In this document: piece by piece, positions 17,723 through 26,870 of the stretch
Position numbering within the stretch: the stretch's first letter is position 1
Layout of the letters: each line of letters opens with the position of its first letter
Assembly: GCA_017965425.1 (NCBI GenBank)
Contig: JAGCPY010000058.1
Coordinates: forward strand, 1-41,893
Direction: 5' to 3'
From: Bacteroidaceae bacterium
Lineage (GTDB): Bacteria; Bacteroidota; Bacteroidia; Bacteroidales; Bacteroidaceae
Length of the DNA: 41,893 nt
Position numbers and translations under genes: made by a program
The notes under the pieces: generated by a model
Seen by the model: only the letters and a program-made list of their open reading frames with translations
Databases searched by the model: none
Told to the model about the DNA's origin: nothing

Positions 17723-19807
17723 TTATTCTTCGCAGTCGTCGGAAAGGGGTTCCTGGCTTTTTGGGAAGGCAGTGATGCGCAGTCGTGCGGCTCCCATGGG
17801 GATGAGCGTCAAGGGTTGTTCTTGTTCATCGCGTGCCTCGAAGCTGGTGGGCAGTGGTGCCGTCATGCCGGTGGCGTCGAATCCCCACGTCGGCACTTTC
17901 TGGCCCACGGCGGTGAACTCCAGCGGAACGTTTTCAGGGGTGAAGGGGAAGTTGTCTTGCGGCCATTCCTTGCGGATGACGGTCAGGCCTTGCGGCATGT
18001 TTTCGTTATCGACCTTCAGTGTGTAGTTCCAGTCGCTGGCCGCAAAGATTTCGTAGGCAGGCCATAAGGCGGCGTTGACGCCTTCTTGCCAGTGTGAGTC
18101 GTCCTGCACGATTTCGTGGTCTCGGCTGTCACGTTGTTTGTACTCTTCTGCGATGCGCAGCGAAAGCGTCAGTGGTCCGTAGTTGACGCTGACGCTCGAC
18201 TTATTTTTCTGCCACACCTGTCGTGTGAATCGCATCGGCAGGTGCAGAGTCACGTAGTCGCCTTCTGCCCATTGGCGATTGATGCAGGCATATTTGCCTG
18301 GTTCTGTCAGGGCAAGATTTTTCTGGTCTTTGATGCTCCATGTAGCTCCTTGTGCCCATGCGGGGATGCGCAGATAGAGAGGGAAGGTGACGGGTTCGTC
18401 GGTGTGGATGGTGATTTTGATGTCTTCCTCAAAGGGGTAGCGTGTTTCCTCGACCAGCCTCACGGTCTTTCCGTCGGCCACTTTGGCTGTTGTTTCGTTG
18501 GCGGCATAGAGCATCGCTGCCAGTCCATTGTCAGTGGTAGCCATGACGAGGTGTTCGGCAAAGTACGGCCATCCCATGCCGTGATTGTGCTGGCAGCAAC
18601 GACTGCTGAAGGGGCTCATGGAGAGCATTCCGCGCAGGCTGTTGTCGATGCTGGGTGCATGGTTTTTCCCGTCGCTGACGGCCATGTTCGGTGAGGTGAT
18701 GTAGCGCAGTGCCCTCATGTCAGGCATGAGAGCGGCAGGCAGGGTGTTGAAAGCCACATCTTCGCAGTGGTCGGCCCAGGCGGGGTCTCCTGTGATGCCC
18801 ATCATGATTTCGTCGCTGGCCATCTGCTCGACCAGTGCACAAGTCTCGGCTCCCTGCCTCGGGTCGGCATAGCCGACTCGGGCGTTCTCGTCGGCTCCGA
18901 ACATGCCGCCCGGCACCTGTCCATAGCGTTCGCGGATGCAACGTTGGTTGTCGTAGGCACATCGGAGGACAGCCTCGTCGCCCGTATAGACGTAGTAGGT
19001 GGCAGGTTCACGGAAGCCCTGTGCGACGTTGACGCCGTGCCAGTTGGGCAGGTCGTCCTTCATCATCCAGTTGGAGGTGTTGCGGTGGAGCTTTTCTATC
19101 AGAGGCAGCAGGGTTTCGTCGCCCGTTCGGTTGTAGAGCCAGATGACGCTCCACTCGTTGTCGCCGCCTCGCTTGTTCTCCCAGTAGTCTTCCAGAAACT
19201 GCTCATCGGGCACGGTGAGTTCCCACTTGAAATAGTTGGTCATGGCCTTGATGGCCCGCTCGTCGCCGCTGTGTTCATGGTAGGTTTGCAAAGCCCATAG
19301 CATGATCATCTGTGCCCAGACTTCCGGTCTGCCGTTGGAGGTATTTTTGGGGCCGAGGAAGCCGTCGCTCTTGAGGTGGTTGAGGACTCCGTCGAACCAC
19401 ACCTGCGCCTCTTTCTTCATGGCTTCGTCGTCGAGGATGTAGGCTAAGCTGGCATAGCCTCGCAGCCAATAAGGCACCTCCTCCCATCCGTGGTCGCCTG
19501 CATCGCTGAGCCACTGGTTGTTGTTCTTTTCCAACCAGGCACTGACGGTTCCGAGCTGTCCGTTCAATCCGTCGCGCTGACGGTTGAGGAACTCGCGCAG
19601 CCAACCCTTGGGCTGCACTTGTCCGACAGGCAGTTTCAGGAGGTATCCACCGTGCAATGGGGCTTTGTAGCCAGGATAGTTCACGCTGGTAGAGAGCGGT
19701 GGACGGTCCACGATTGTTGGGGTGTTTTGGGCATTCAGGCTTGCCGACAGGCAAACCACAGAGAGACAGGTAGTTTTGAGGATATTCATGGTTTCGGGTC
19801 TGTTCAT
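17723..19807 (-). CDS. GH127/GH146-type beta-L-arabinofuranosidase (DUF1680), exported
   Basis: The 694-aa protein has a signal peptide (MNILKTTCLSVVCLSASLNAQ from residue 7) and then the DUF1680 (alpha/alpha)6 barrel. Metal and catalytic residues of the cysteine-glycosidase families are present: Glu321 and Cys323 in GAETCALVEQM and Cys404-Cys405 in SRCCQHNHGMGWPYF; in the Bifidobacterium enzyme the equivalents bind zinc and one Cys is the nucleophile. Glu307 in GADENA may be the acid/base. Predicted role: release of beta-L-arabinofuranose from plant glycans in the periplasm. The ATG at 19807 overlaps the upstream stop codon as ATGA, indicating coupling; the internal ATG at 19789 would give a tidier signal peptide. 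Family firm, exact substrate uncertain. Confidence 0.9.
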   Translation of the reverse strand: MNRPETMNILKTTCLSVVCLSASLNAQNTPTIVDRPPLSTSVNYPGYKAPLHGGYLLKLPVGQVQPKGWLREFLNRQRDGLNGQLGTVSAWLEKNNNQWLSDAGDHGWEEVPYWLRGYASLAYILDDEAMKKEAQVWFDGVLNHLKSDGFLGPKNTSNGRPEVWAQMIMLWALQTYHEHSGDERAIKAMTNYFKWELTVPDEQFLEDYWENKRGGDNEWSVIWLYNRTGDETLLPLIEKLHRNTSNWMMKDDLPNWHGVNVAQGFREPATYYVYTGDEAVLRCAYDNQRCIRERYGQVPGGMFGADENARVGYADPRQGAETCALVEQMASDEIMMGITGDPAWADHCEDVAFNTLPAALMPDMRALRYITSPNMAVSDGKNHAPSIDNSLRGMLSMSPFSSRCCQHNHGMGWPYFAEHLVMATTDNGLAAMLYAANETTAKVADGKTVRLVEETRYPFEEDIKITIHTDEPVTFPLYLRIPAWAQGATWSIKDQKNLALTEPGKYACINRQWAEGDYVTLHLPMRFTRQVWQKNKSSVSVNYGPLTLSLRIAEEYKQRDSRDHEIVQDDSHWQEGVNAALWPAYEIFAASDWNYTLKVDNENMPQGLTVIRKEWPQDNFPFTPENVPLEFTAVGQKVPTWGFDATGMTAPLPTSFEARDEQEQPLTLIPMGAARLRITAFPKSQEPLSDDCEE

Positions 19808-21108
19808 GGTTTGACAATGAGTTTCTTTCCGCCTTGGATGAGGATGCCGGCAGACGTGCGCGGCGACGTCACTTTGCGTCCTTGCAGGTCATAGCATTCA
19901 TCGCCAGCTGGCGTCTGACGATGCGTGGGGGTCGTGACGTCCACGGGTGTCGGGTCGTATGGTTCTGTGATGCTGAGTCCGTAGTCGATGTGTCCGCCTC
20001 CGTTGCCTTGCTGCAGCGAAACGCACAGCACGTTGTCGCCCTCTTTGAGCAGGTTTTTGTTGCTGGTTGTCAGGGTGTAGCTGGCATAGTCGTTATCGTT
20101 CCATCCCGACGTGCTCCAGATGAGTGTGCCGTTGAGATAGACTTTCGGGTTCTCGTCGTAGCTGCACGTGAGGATGAGTTTGCTATCGGCGATTTTGCTC
20201 AGCATCTCGTCGGTCAGTGTGAAATGGCGCCTCACGAGCAGGGGCTGTTGCTGGCTGGCCCATTCGGTGGTGAGGAACTGGTCTTTGCTGTTGCTCAGAG
20301 GCCCGTAGCCGAAGATCCAGTCGCGCTCGTCGGCACAGCGTCCTGTCCACTCAGCAGGTGATAGGCGGTTGAGCCCTGTATTGTCGTTCAAGAAATAGTA
20401 GAAGCACTCCCAAGGCCCGTCTTGCAAGGTGGCCAGCAGGTTTGTGGTCTTGGCCATATCCGCTTCATAGAGTCCGCAGTCGGCTAAGGCACCGCCCCAG
20501 TTTTGGTGCACATGAACCGCCAGCACGTTCTCCGTGCCGTCGGTCTTGACGAGGGCTTTCTGCTCTGTCGTCAGCAGGGTGTACTCATTGTTGTTCCATC
20601 CGTCGTTGACCTTCCAGACAAGCACCCCGTTGATGTAGAACTCGGAAGGAGCATCGTCGTGTCCGCAGGTTAGGAAGATGTTGCCTGCCACGGGTTCTGA
20701 CAAGGTGAAGGTGCGACGCAGGTAAATGTCGCCCGTGATGTCGCTGGTGATCCATCGGTAGGAGCGTTGCCCCAAATAGACCTCGTCGGAACTGAAGGGC
20801 GAGGATTCTTGATGCCACGTTTTCTCGCCGTCGGTGAGCAGATAGTCTTGCTCGAACCATTTGTGTCCGGCGGCATCCTCCGGCGGCGTGCCCCAGACGT
20901 GGTTGTAGTCGGCATCGGCATAGCGTTTGCCGTTGTTGAAGACCATCACCTGCGCCTGCCACCGCTGTGCAGGGGTGTACTGCGACGAAGGCAGAATCAC
21001 CTTTTGTGCATTAAACGACGACGTGATGGTTGGCTCTTGAGCTTGACACAACGAAAAAGCAGTGGTCAGAAAACTCACCGTCATGAATAACCGAAAAGCG
21101 TGTTTCAT
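19804..21108 (-). CDS. Exported protein with two galactose-binding-like domains
   Basis: Starting at the ATG at 21108 the protein has 434 residues and a signal peptide (HAFRLFMTVSFLTTAFSLCQAQ); a GTG further upstream at 21135 is less likely because it lies in a hairpin stem. Two jelly-roll domains follow one plan, each with an arginine-bearing strand (YLRRTFTL; LVRRHFTL), a segment like CGHDDAPSEFYINGVLVW or CSYDENPKVYLNGTLIW, and a W-N-D/N turn. This resembles sugar-binding domains of GH2 enzymes, without a catalytic domain. The end CYDLQGRKV...GILIQGGKKLIVKP is a sorting-type tail. It is coupled by an ATGA overlap to the arabinofuranosidase gene, so a partner role in glycan binding is likely; that is inference. 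Confidence 0.8.
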   Translation of the reverse strand: MKHAFRLFMTVSFLTTAFSLCQAQEPTITSSFNAQKVILPSSQYTPAQRWQAQVMVFNNGKRYADADYNHVWGTPPEDAAGHKWFEQDYLLTDGEKTWHQESSPFSSDEVYLGQRSYRWITSDITGDIYLRRTFTLSEPVAGNIFLTCGHDDAPSEFYINGVLVWKVNDGWNNNEYTLLTTEQKALVKTDGTENVLAVHVHQNWGGALADCGLYEADMAKTTNLLATLQDGPWECFYYFLNDNTGLNRLSPAEWTGRCADERDWIFGYGPLSNSKDQFLTTEWASQQQPLLVRRHFTLTDEMLSKIADSKLILTCSYDENPKVYLNGTLIWSTSGWNDNDYASYTLTTSNKNLLKEGDNVLCVSLQQGNGGGHIDYGLSITEPYDPTPVDVTTPTHRQTPAGDECYDLQGRKVTSPRTSAGILIQGGKKLIVKP

Positions 21109-21129
21109 GAATATGTGTATGAGTGTTTT

Positions 21130-21168
21130 ATCCACCGGAGGCTCATGCAGTATAAACCTCCGGTGGAT
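21130..21168. repeat. 12-bp perfect inverted repeat upstream of the sugar-binding protein gene
   Basis: ATCCACCGGAGG at 21130-21141 pairs exactly with 21157-21168 around a 15-nt loop. It lies 8 bp past the stop codon of the kinase gene and 22 bp before the next start. No U-run follows on either strand, so it is an RNA processing or attenuation hairpin rather than a classic terminator. Confidence 0.7.
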
Positions 21169-21175
21169 ATGGCAT

Positions 21176-22264
21176 TTATTGCTCTGCGATGAAAGCGGCC
21201 ATCTCGTTCTTCAAGGCGTATGCGCTCTTGAAGAGTGTGAGCTGATTCTTCACGCGGTCAAGGTTGTGCTCGGGGTACTTGCACTTCCAGTACTTGTCGC
21301 CACTGATGTAATCCCAAAGGAAGCGGACGGCTTGCATGTAGGGGAAGAGGGTGGCGGCATAGGGCAGCATTTCCTTCTCCAGTGGGGTGAGGAAGCTCTT
21401 GGCAGAGCGCAGATAGCCACGGGTGAAAGCCTTGAAAATCTCCATGTTGAAGCCCACCTTCGAGAGGTCTGGGTCGTCCTCGGCGGTGAAGTTGGCCGCC
21501 GTGCGGAGGAAGTCGCCGTAGTCGGAGAAGATGAAGTTGGGCATAACGGTGTCGAGGTCTATGACACAGAGGACGCGGTCTTGCTTGTCGAACATCATGT
21601 TGTTGACCTTCGTGTCGCAGTGGCAGATGCGCTTAGGCAGTTTGCCTTCTCGTCCGAGGCGTTCGGCGGCAGTCATCTCGTCGGCATAGCTGAGGAGTTC
21701 GTCGATGATGGGTTGCACAGAGGCGACTCGTCCGACAGGGTCTTTCTGGATGACGTCCTTCAGTTGTTGGAGACGGAACTCCATGTTGTGGAAGTCCTTG
21801 ATGGTTTCACCCAGCTGCACGGGTATGTCTGCCAGCATGGCCTGGAACTCGCCGAAGGCTTCGCCGGCAGCTTCGCTGGATTCGGGGTTGACGGCCTGCT
21901 TGGTGACGGCATCGTTGATGAAGACCATGAGTCGCCAAGGTTCGCCGTCGAAGGTGGTGTAGAGCTTGGCAGGATCGGCCTTCAAGGGTACGAAGGTGAG
22001 GACCTTGCGGTCGATGTCACTCTCGCCGCGTGCCACGAGCTTCTGGCGGATGTGTGAGGTGACGGCCCGGATGTTGTTCATCAGCATTTCGACGTCTGGG
22101 AAGACGTTGGTGTTCACGCGCTGGAGGACGTAGTTGGGTGCATCGGCCTCGGCGGTCTTGACGAGCAGGGTGTCATTGATGAGTCCCTCGCCCAGGGGCT
22201 TGATTTCTGCGACCGTGCCACGGATGGCGAACTGGTCAACAATGGAAAGAAGTTTTTCGTTCAT
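21176..22264 (-). CDS. APH-family sugar kinase, NahK-like
   Basis: The 362-aa protein belongs to the aminoglycoside phosphotransferase fold: a small N-lobe (LGEGLINDTLLV at about 24-35) and a C-lobe with the catalytic loop His215-Cys-Asp217 in HCDTKVNNMMFD and the metal-binding Asp in VIDLDTV. The sequence and length fit N-acetylhexosamine 1-kinase (NahK) and relatives that phosphorylate GlcNAc/GalNAc at C1, rather than antibiotic-modifying enzymes. It would act in the cytoplasm on sugars released by the exported enzymes. The gene lies between the MG2 protein and the sugar-binding protein, all on the minus strand. Fold is secure; substrate is inference. Confidence 0.85.
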   Translation of the reverse strand: MNEKLLSIVDQFAIRGTVAEIKPLGEGLINDTLLVKTAEADAPNYVLQRVNTNVFPDVEMLMNNIRAVTSHIRQKLVARGESDIDRKVLTFVPLKADPAKLYTTFDGEPWRLMVFINDAVTKQAVNPESSEAAGEAFGEFQAMLADIPVQLGETIKDFHNMEFRLQQLKDVIQKDPVGRVASVQPIIDELLSYADEMTAAERLGREGKLPKRICHCDTKVNNMMFDKQDRVLCVIDLDTVMPNFIFSDYGDFLRTAANFTAEDDPDLSKVGFNMEIFKAFTRGYLRSAKSFLTPLEKEMLPYAATLFPYMQAVRFLWDYISGDKYWKCKYPEHNLDRVKNQLTLFKSAYALKNEMAAFIAEQ

Positions 22265-22271
22265 GATAATA

Positions 22272-22400
22272 AAAAGAGAGGACCCACCCCCTGCCCTCCC
22301 TTGTAGGGAGGGAGCAGATACCCATGCTAAAGGTTGTTATAAGTTGTCATTCTTATGAGGTGACCACTCCCTCCCTACAAGGGAGGGTGAGGGGAGGGCC
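22272..22400. terminator. Long bidirectional hairpin between the MG2 and kinase genes
   Basis: A perfect 21-bp inverted repeat (22294-22314 with 22367-22387; core CCCTCCCTTGTAGGGAGG) carries weaker complementary extensions beyond both arms. Read on the minus strand it is followed by CTCTCTTTTTATT just before the kinase start codon; read on the plus strand it is followed by CCTTTTTAATTAA. It can therefore stop transcription in either direction. Its G/C-rich arms resemble a dispersed repeat. Confidence 0.8.
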
Positions 22401-22407
22401 TTTTTAA

Positions 22408-25221
22408 TTAATTGGTGAGCAGTATTCCGTCGGCGGCTTGACCGTTGGCTTCGATGGTAAGGGCGGTTGGTTTGCTGCCAGTGAAGAAGCGCACGGTGGC
22501 TTTGCCTTCGGCATCGAGCTGGAGTTCCGGGTTCCAGTAGAGCGTGCGTCGGTAGTCATTTTGTCCGTCTGTCGGAGGGTTGAGTTTGTAGTTGGGATGA
22601 TAGTAGTCGTCGGCCACATTGAATCCCTGGAGAACATAGCGACGGTCGCGGTAAGTGGTACGCATGGATTCATCTGGATAACGCCGCAAGTCAATGGTGA
22701 CGCTGGGTTGGTTGTCCTGTTCGAAGGCGTGCAGTCCCTCGCGTCGTGGCGAGTAGTCGGTATAGACATACACCTTGTCGAGGTTGTATAGCTTGTTATA
22801 GGCATCCATGGCCGCGGTGGAATGATAGAAGCTGCTGTTCCTGGTGTTGAATCGCCGCTCGATGCTGTAGGCACGCTCTATGTTCATATCGCCGATATAG
22901 GTGCGTGCGATATCGTTGATGAAATGGTTGTATCCTTGATACCAGGCGACACAGATCCCAGCGTCTGCGGCTTCGTTGAAGGCTTGGTAGGCATCGATGG
23001 CAAAGGCGGGTTTCGAAGCGTCGAAACGTCGCAATCCACGACGTCGTTTCCCCTGCACGGTGACGGCTTGCATGGTCGTGGCATTGTCTGTCATGAAGTC
23101 CAGGTCCAGCTCCACACCTTGCGGTGTCGGTGCCTGCTGAGTGTGGTAGAAGGTGTAGGGCTTGACGAATCGGGGGTAAGGGAAGCTAAGCCGGACGTAG
23201 TATTCCGGATATTCCTCTTCATCCATATTAACCCATAAGGGTTCTTGTCCGTTTTTCCATTTGGTGGTGTCCGAGGCAGCAAGGAAAAAGAAGCAATAGC
23301 CTTGGAAGTGTGGAATTTGCAGGCGGAAGCGTCCCTTTTGTGTATTGACGTCGCCCACGATGCCCTCGCTGTCGTCGCGTGTGAACTCAGCATGTACGCG
23401 CACTTCTCGTTTCAGTCGCCCTTCATCCTCGAAATAGCGGCTGGAGGCCAAGTCCCCGCTGGCCTTGTATTGTCCGGGGCGAAGGATGTCTTTTTTGGAA
23501 TCCTCGACCATCTGCTGGAAGGTCTCGCTGTTGTCGAAGCCTCCGGGTTCTGTTTCCTCGCCGTCCTCTGCGAAAGCGTCTTCCGGTTGTTCTTCCATGA
23601 ACCGCTGGTGGTCGGCCAGGTCTTGCTCGCGCAGTTCATTTTCTTTCTGCTGTGCAATATACTGGTGCACGATGCCAGAGAGGACGGGGGTCTGTGTCTC
23701 AGCTGGATGAAGGAGGGCAAAGGCTCCGGGTGTCGCCATCGTCTTCCAGTCGAAGCGCCGCCATCCCTGTGTGAGCATCAACAAGTCCAGCGCCATGCGG
23801 TGTTCCTCGTCGTCCTTCTCGAAGAAGTAACCAGGTTGCGGCACGAAGCCTTTTATCTCGCTGGCCAGCAACATTTCCGTGAGGATGTTTCCGTTGTCGT
23901 AGGTGTAATCCTGTGTGGAGGCATCCCGGACGGAGATAGAGAGGGCAGCAGAGGCCGACGGACCTTGGACATCGAGGGTGACTTCCTCGAAGGGATTATA
24001 CTGGGTTTGAGGTTGACTGATAGTCAGTGAGGGTTGTGCGAGGGCAGCAGCTGTCGCGAAGAACAGCCGGTCTGCCCATACGCGACCGTCGGCGTCAAAA
24101 ACAGTGGCTTGGTGGACACCTGGTGAAGAGGACTTGAAATGTATCTGAGAGGTGGCGATTTCCTCGAAATGCTCCACTACTCCTTCGTGCATGATGGTGA
24201 TTCCCAAAGGCTTCGTGGCAGCAATGCCATGTGGCCGCACGTTGATGACGAACTCGTCGCTGTGCCGTTCAACGTGGAGTGCCACACCATCGGCTGGCAC
24301 ACGTTCGAGAGTGGCTTTGGCCGTGCGTCCATCCTTCGCTGTGAAGCGCGCTTCGTATTTGGCACCCACTTCCGGCAAGAACGCCAGTTGTCCGCGTCCA
24401 CGGTTGACGGTTTCCACGCTTTCGACCTCCTGCCCCGACATATTTTTCAGCTTCGTCTTTTCGTTTCTCAAGAAGAGCTCCATCTTTCCTTCCATCCACA
24501 TGCCTCGGTCGTCGGTGGCTTCGAAGGCCACATGGCACCAGTCGCCTCCCACAATGCGTCCGCCTTCGGGATAGAACGACAGCAGGATTTCCTTGCCTTC
24601 GTCGTCCTCCTTGTAGTTTCGGCGCAGGGGGCGTGTGGTCATATCGTGGAAGAACTCGCCGGCCTGTTTCGGCTTGTCATAGACAGGGAAGACACGGCTG
24701 TAGAGCTTGTCGTAGTCGCGATAGTATTCGCGCGCCATTGCCTTGTTGAAGAACCATTTCTCTGCATATTTCGTGTGGGGATGCTGTGTCATGCCCCAGT
24801 TGAGCTGCCAGCGCGTGTAGGCACGCAACTCATAGTAGCCGCCGTAGAGGGTGTCTGTCAGCACAAAATTCCCGTGTCCTCTGCCCTGCTTCATTTCCAC
24901 CAACTGCCGTTCCACCAGATAGCCGTCCTGGTTGAACAGCTCCACATACAACACTCGGCTCACGTTCGACGGCACGTCCTTGTCCGTCCGCCGTGTATAA
25001 GCTGCATACCAGATGGTGTCGCCCAGGAAATAACAGGTGTTGTCCATCTGCACATAGACCTTCTCCTGTGGAATCGCCTTCCCGAAGCGTTGCAAGCGCT
25101 CTGCCCAACCTTCTGGAGTTTGAGGACGGGAAGACGTGGAGGTTTGGGCATTGACAAGCGAGCACCAACCAACGAGCAACCCAATAAAGAATGTGCACGC
25201 GCACAAATTTGGACGTCTCAT
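22408..25221 (-). CDS. Exported MG2-domain (alpha-2-macroglobulin-like) protein
   Basis: From the ATG at 25221 the product has 937 residues with a signal peptide (ACTFFIGLLVGWCSLVNAQ); a start at 25236 would leave almost no leader. Residues about 40-140 form a macroglobulin MG2 domain (IPQEKVYVQMDNTCYFLGDTIWY...GGYYELRAYTRW), a second beta domain with SFYPEGGRIVGGDWCHVAF follows, and a stretch near residue 705 (MQAVTVQGKRRRG) resembles a TonB plug-like segment. The end is a beta strand-rich carbohydrate-metabolism-unrelated domain (ATVRFFTGSKPTALTIEANGQ). Such proteins are common in Bacteroidetes; they are exported and thought to sit in the periplasm or outer membrane, but no function is established. 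No thioester motif is visible. Confidence 0.8.
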   Translation of the reverse strand: MRRPNLCACTFFIGLLVGWCSLVNAQTSTSSRPQTPEGWAERLQRFGKAIPQEKVYVQMDNTCYFLGDTIWYAAYTRRTDKDVPSNVSRVLYVELFNQDGYLVERQLVEMKQGRGHGNFVLTDTLYGGYYELRAYTRWQLNWGMTQHPHTKYAEKWFFNKAMAREYYRDYDKLYSRVFPVYDKPKQAGEFFHDMTTRPLRRNYKEDDEGKEILLSFYPEGGRIVGGDWCHVAFEATDDRGMWMEGKMELFLRNEKTKLKNMSGQEVESVETVNRGRGQLAFLPEVGAKYEARFTAKDGRTAKATLERVPADGVALHVERHSDEFVINVRPHGIAATKPLGITIMHEGVVEHFEEIATSQIHFKSSSPGVHQATVFDADGRVWADRLFFATAAALAQPSLTISQPQTQYNPFEEVTLDVQGPSASAALSISVRDASTQDYTYDNGNILTEMLLASEIKGFVPQPGYFFEKDDEEHRMALDLLMLTQGWRRFDWKTMATPGAFALLHPAETQTPVLSGIVHQYIAQQKENELREQDLADHQRFMEEQPEDAFAEDGEETEPGGFDNSETFQQMVEDSKKDILRPGQYKASGDLASSRYFEDEGRLKREVRVHAEFTRDDSEGIVGDVNTQKGRFRLQIPHFQGYCFFFLAASDTTKWKNGQEPLWVNMDEEEYPEYYVRLSFPYPRFVKPYTFYHTQQAPTPQGVELDLDFMTDNATTMQAVTVQGKRRRGLRRFDASKPAFAIDAYQAFNEAADAGICVAWYQGYNHFINDIARTYIGDMNIERAYSIERRFNTRNSSFYHSTAAMDAYNKLYNLDKVYVYTDYSPRREGLHAFEQDNQPSVTIDLRRYPDESMRTTYRDRRYVLQGFNVADDYYHPNYKLNPPTDGQNDYRRTLYWNPELQLDAEGKATVRFFTGSKPTALTIEANGQAADGILLTN

Positions 25222-25247
25222 GAACGAAAAATACATGAATATGGCGG

Positions 25248-25255
25248 CAAAGATA
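25248..25255 (-). promoter_or_regulatory. Putative -7 box for the MG2-protein gene
   Basis: TATCTTTG on the minus strand fits TAnnTTTG. The expected upstream TTTG box is not clear. Transcription would start at about 25241, which favours the ATG at 25221 over that at 25236. Confidence 0.5.
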
Positions 25256-25298
25256 ATGTTTTTTTCTCTTCTTTGTACGCAGAGTTATAAAAAATAGT

Positions 25299-25306
25299 TA
25301 CCTTTG
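25299..25306 (+). promoter_or_regulatory. Putative -7 box for the phosphoglucosamine mutase gene
   Basis: TACCTTTG fits TAnnTTTG. A TTTG lies at 25272-25275, giving a 23-nt spacer that is longer than the usual 19-21 nt. The leader would be about 100 nt. Confidence 0.5.
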
Positions 25307-25382
25307 CGGCAAATAATAACCCAAATACCTACAAATACCGTTCCGTACACCCTTCGTAAATCATAAATCGTAAAGAAATTGT

Positions 25383-25412
25383 AAATCGTAAATCACTAAA
25401 TCGTAAATCACT
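25383..25412 (+). repeat. Exact 15-bp tandem repeat abutting the mutase start codon
   Basis: AAATCGTAAATCACT occurs twice in direct succession (25383-25397 and 25398-25412) and the second copy touches the ATG at 25413. Partial copies extend back to about 25355. The segment is AT-rich and unstructured, which suits ribosome loading in Bacteroidetes, where Shine-Dalgarno pairing is rare. Confidence 0.8.
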
Positions 25413-26801
25413 ATGACTCTCATCAAATCCATTTCCGGCATTCGCGGCACCATCGGTGGCCGTGCGGGGGACACGCTGAACCCTCTGGACATTGTGAAAT
25501 TCGTTTCTGCCTACGCCACGCTCATCCGTAAGACCGACAAGATGGGCACGAACAAGATTGTCGTCGGTCGCGATGCCCGCATCTCTGGCGAGATGGTGAA
25601 GAACGTCGTCTGCGGCACGCTCATGGGCATGGGATTCGACGTCGTCAACATCGGCCTCGCCACCACACCGACCACCGAGCTGGCCGTCACGATGGAGAAA
25701 GCCTGCGGAGGCATCATCCTCACCGCCTCGCACAACCCCCGCCAATGGAACGCTTTGAAGCTGCTCAACAGCGACGGCGAGTTCCTGAATGCTGCCGAAG
25801 GTGCCGAGGTGCTGCGCATCGCCGCCGCAGAGGACTTCGAGTATGCCGACGTTGACCACCTCGGCAAGTACCGCGAGGACAACAGCTACGACCAGCGCCA
25901 CATCGACCTCGTCAAGAACCTCGACCTCGTCGATGTCGAAGCTATCAAGGCACGCAACTTCCGCGTTGCACTCGACACCGTAAACTCCGTCGGAGGCGTC
26001 ATCCTGCCAAAGCTGCTGGAACAGCTCGGCGTTCAGACCGTCACCTGCCTCTACGGAGAACCCACGGGCGACTTCCAACACAACCCCGAACCCTTGGAGA
26101 AGAACCTCGGAGACATCAAAGCCCTCATGCAGAAAGGCGGCTATGACATCGCCTTCGTCGTCGATCCCGACGTGGACCGCCTGGCCCTGTTCTGCGAAGA
26201 CGGCACCATGTACGGCGAGGAATACACCCTCGTCACCGTGGCCGACTACATCCTGCAGCACACCCCCGGCAACACCGTCTCGAACCTCTCCTCCACCAGA
26301 GCACTGCGCGACGTCACACGCAAATACGGATGCGAGTACAACGCCGCTGCCGTCGGTGAGGTCAACGTCGTCACCAAGATGAAAGCCACCCACGCCGTCA
26401 TCGGAGGCGAAGGCAACGGCGGTGTCATCTATCCCGCCGCACACTACGGCCGCGACGCACTCGTCGGCATCGCACTCATCCTCACCTATCTGGCCAAGCG
26501 AGGTATGAAAACCAGCGAGCTCAGAGCCACCTATCCCGCCTACGCCATTGCCAAGAACCGCATCGACCTCACGCCCGACACCGACGTGGATGCCATCCTC
26601 GCACGCGTGAAAGAGCTCTACAAGAACGAAGAGGTCAACGACATCGACGGCGTGAAAATCGACTTCCCCGACAAGTGGGTGCACCTTCGCAAGTCAAACA
26701 CCGAGCCCATCATCCGCGTCTATTCCGAAGCCGCCACGATGGAAGCCGCAGATGCCATCGGAAAGGAAATCATGGACGTCGTTTACTCCATGACCAAGTA
26801 A
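25413..26801 (+). CDS. glmM: Phosphoglucosamine mutase / phosphohexomutase
   Basis: Cytoplasmic enzyme converting glucosamine-6-phosphate to glucosamine-1-phosphate for UDP-GlcNAc, and so peptidoglycan and LPS. The 462-aa protein has the four-domain phosphohexomutase layout: ISGIRGTIGG at the N-terminus, the phosphoserine loop TASHNPRQWN, the metal loop DPDVDRLALF, the sugar-recognition loop GEGNGGVIYP and the phosphate-binding loop RKSNTEPIIRVYSEA. The Bacteroidetes GlmM group has this length. Phosphomannomutase activity is an alternative. A terminator follows directly at 26817-26870. The coding sequence is markedly rich in GC third positions, suggesting high expression. Confidence 0.9.
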   Translation: MTLIKSISGIRGTIGGRAGDTLNPLDIVKFVSAYATLIRKTDKMGTNKIVVGRDARISGEMVKNVVCGTLMGMGFDVVNIGLATTPTTELAVTMEKACGGIILTASHNPRQWNALKLLNSDGEFLNAAEGAEVLRIAAAEDFEYADVDHLGKYREDNSYDQRHIDLVKNLDLVDVEAIKARNFRVALDTVNSVGGVILPKLLEQLGVQTVTCLYGEPTGDFQHNPEPLEKNLGDIKALMQKGGYDIAFVVDPDVDRLALFCEDGTMYGEEYTLVTVADYILQHTPGNTVSNLSSTRALRDVTRKYGCEYNAAAVGEVNVVTKMKATHAVIGGEGNGGVIYPAAHYGRDALVGIALILTYLAKRGMKTSELRATYPAYAIAKNRIDLTPDTDVDAILARVKELYKNEEVNDIDGVKIDFPDKWVHLRKSNTEPIIRVYSEAATMEAADAIGKEIMDVVYSMTK

Positions 26802-26816
26802 CGCGCCCCCCACCAT

Positions 26817-26870
26817 CACTACGGGCTTCATCGGAGAAACACCATGAAGTCCGTAGTGGTATTTCTTTTT
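26817..26870 (+). terminator. Rho-independent terminator after glmM
   Basis: CACTACGGGCTTCAT (26817-26831) pairs with ATGAAGTCCGTAGTG (26844-26858) with a single G-U pair, followed by GTATTTCTTTTT. An ATG within the right arm (26844) is in frame with dusB but lies in the stem, so the next ATG at 26886 is preferred as the dusB start. Confidence 0.9.

Noticed and set aside
21176-22264. Aminoglycoside resistance phosphotransferase
   Set aside because: The fold is shared, but length, sequence and the glycan-related neighbours fit a sugar kinase.
25329-26684. Minus-strand open frame of 451 codons opposite glmM
   Set aside because: It is a by-product of the strong third-position GC bias of glmM and reads as low-complexity Val/Asp/Gly sequence.
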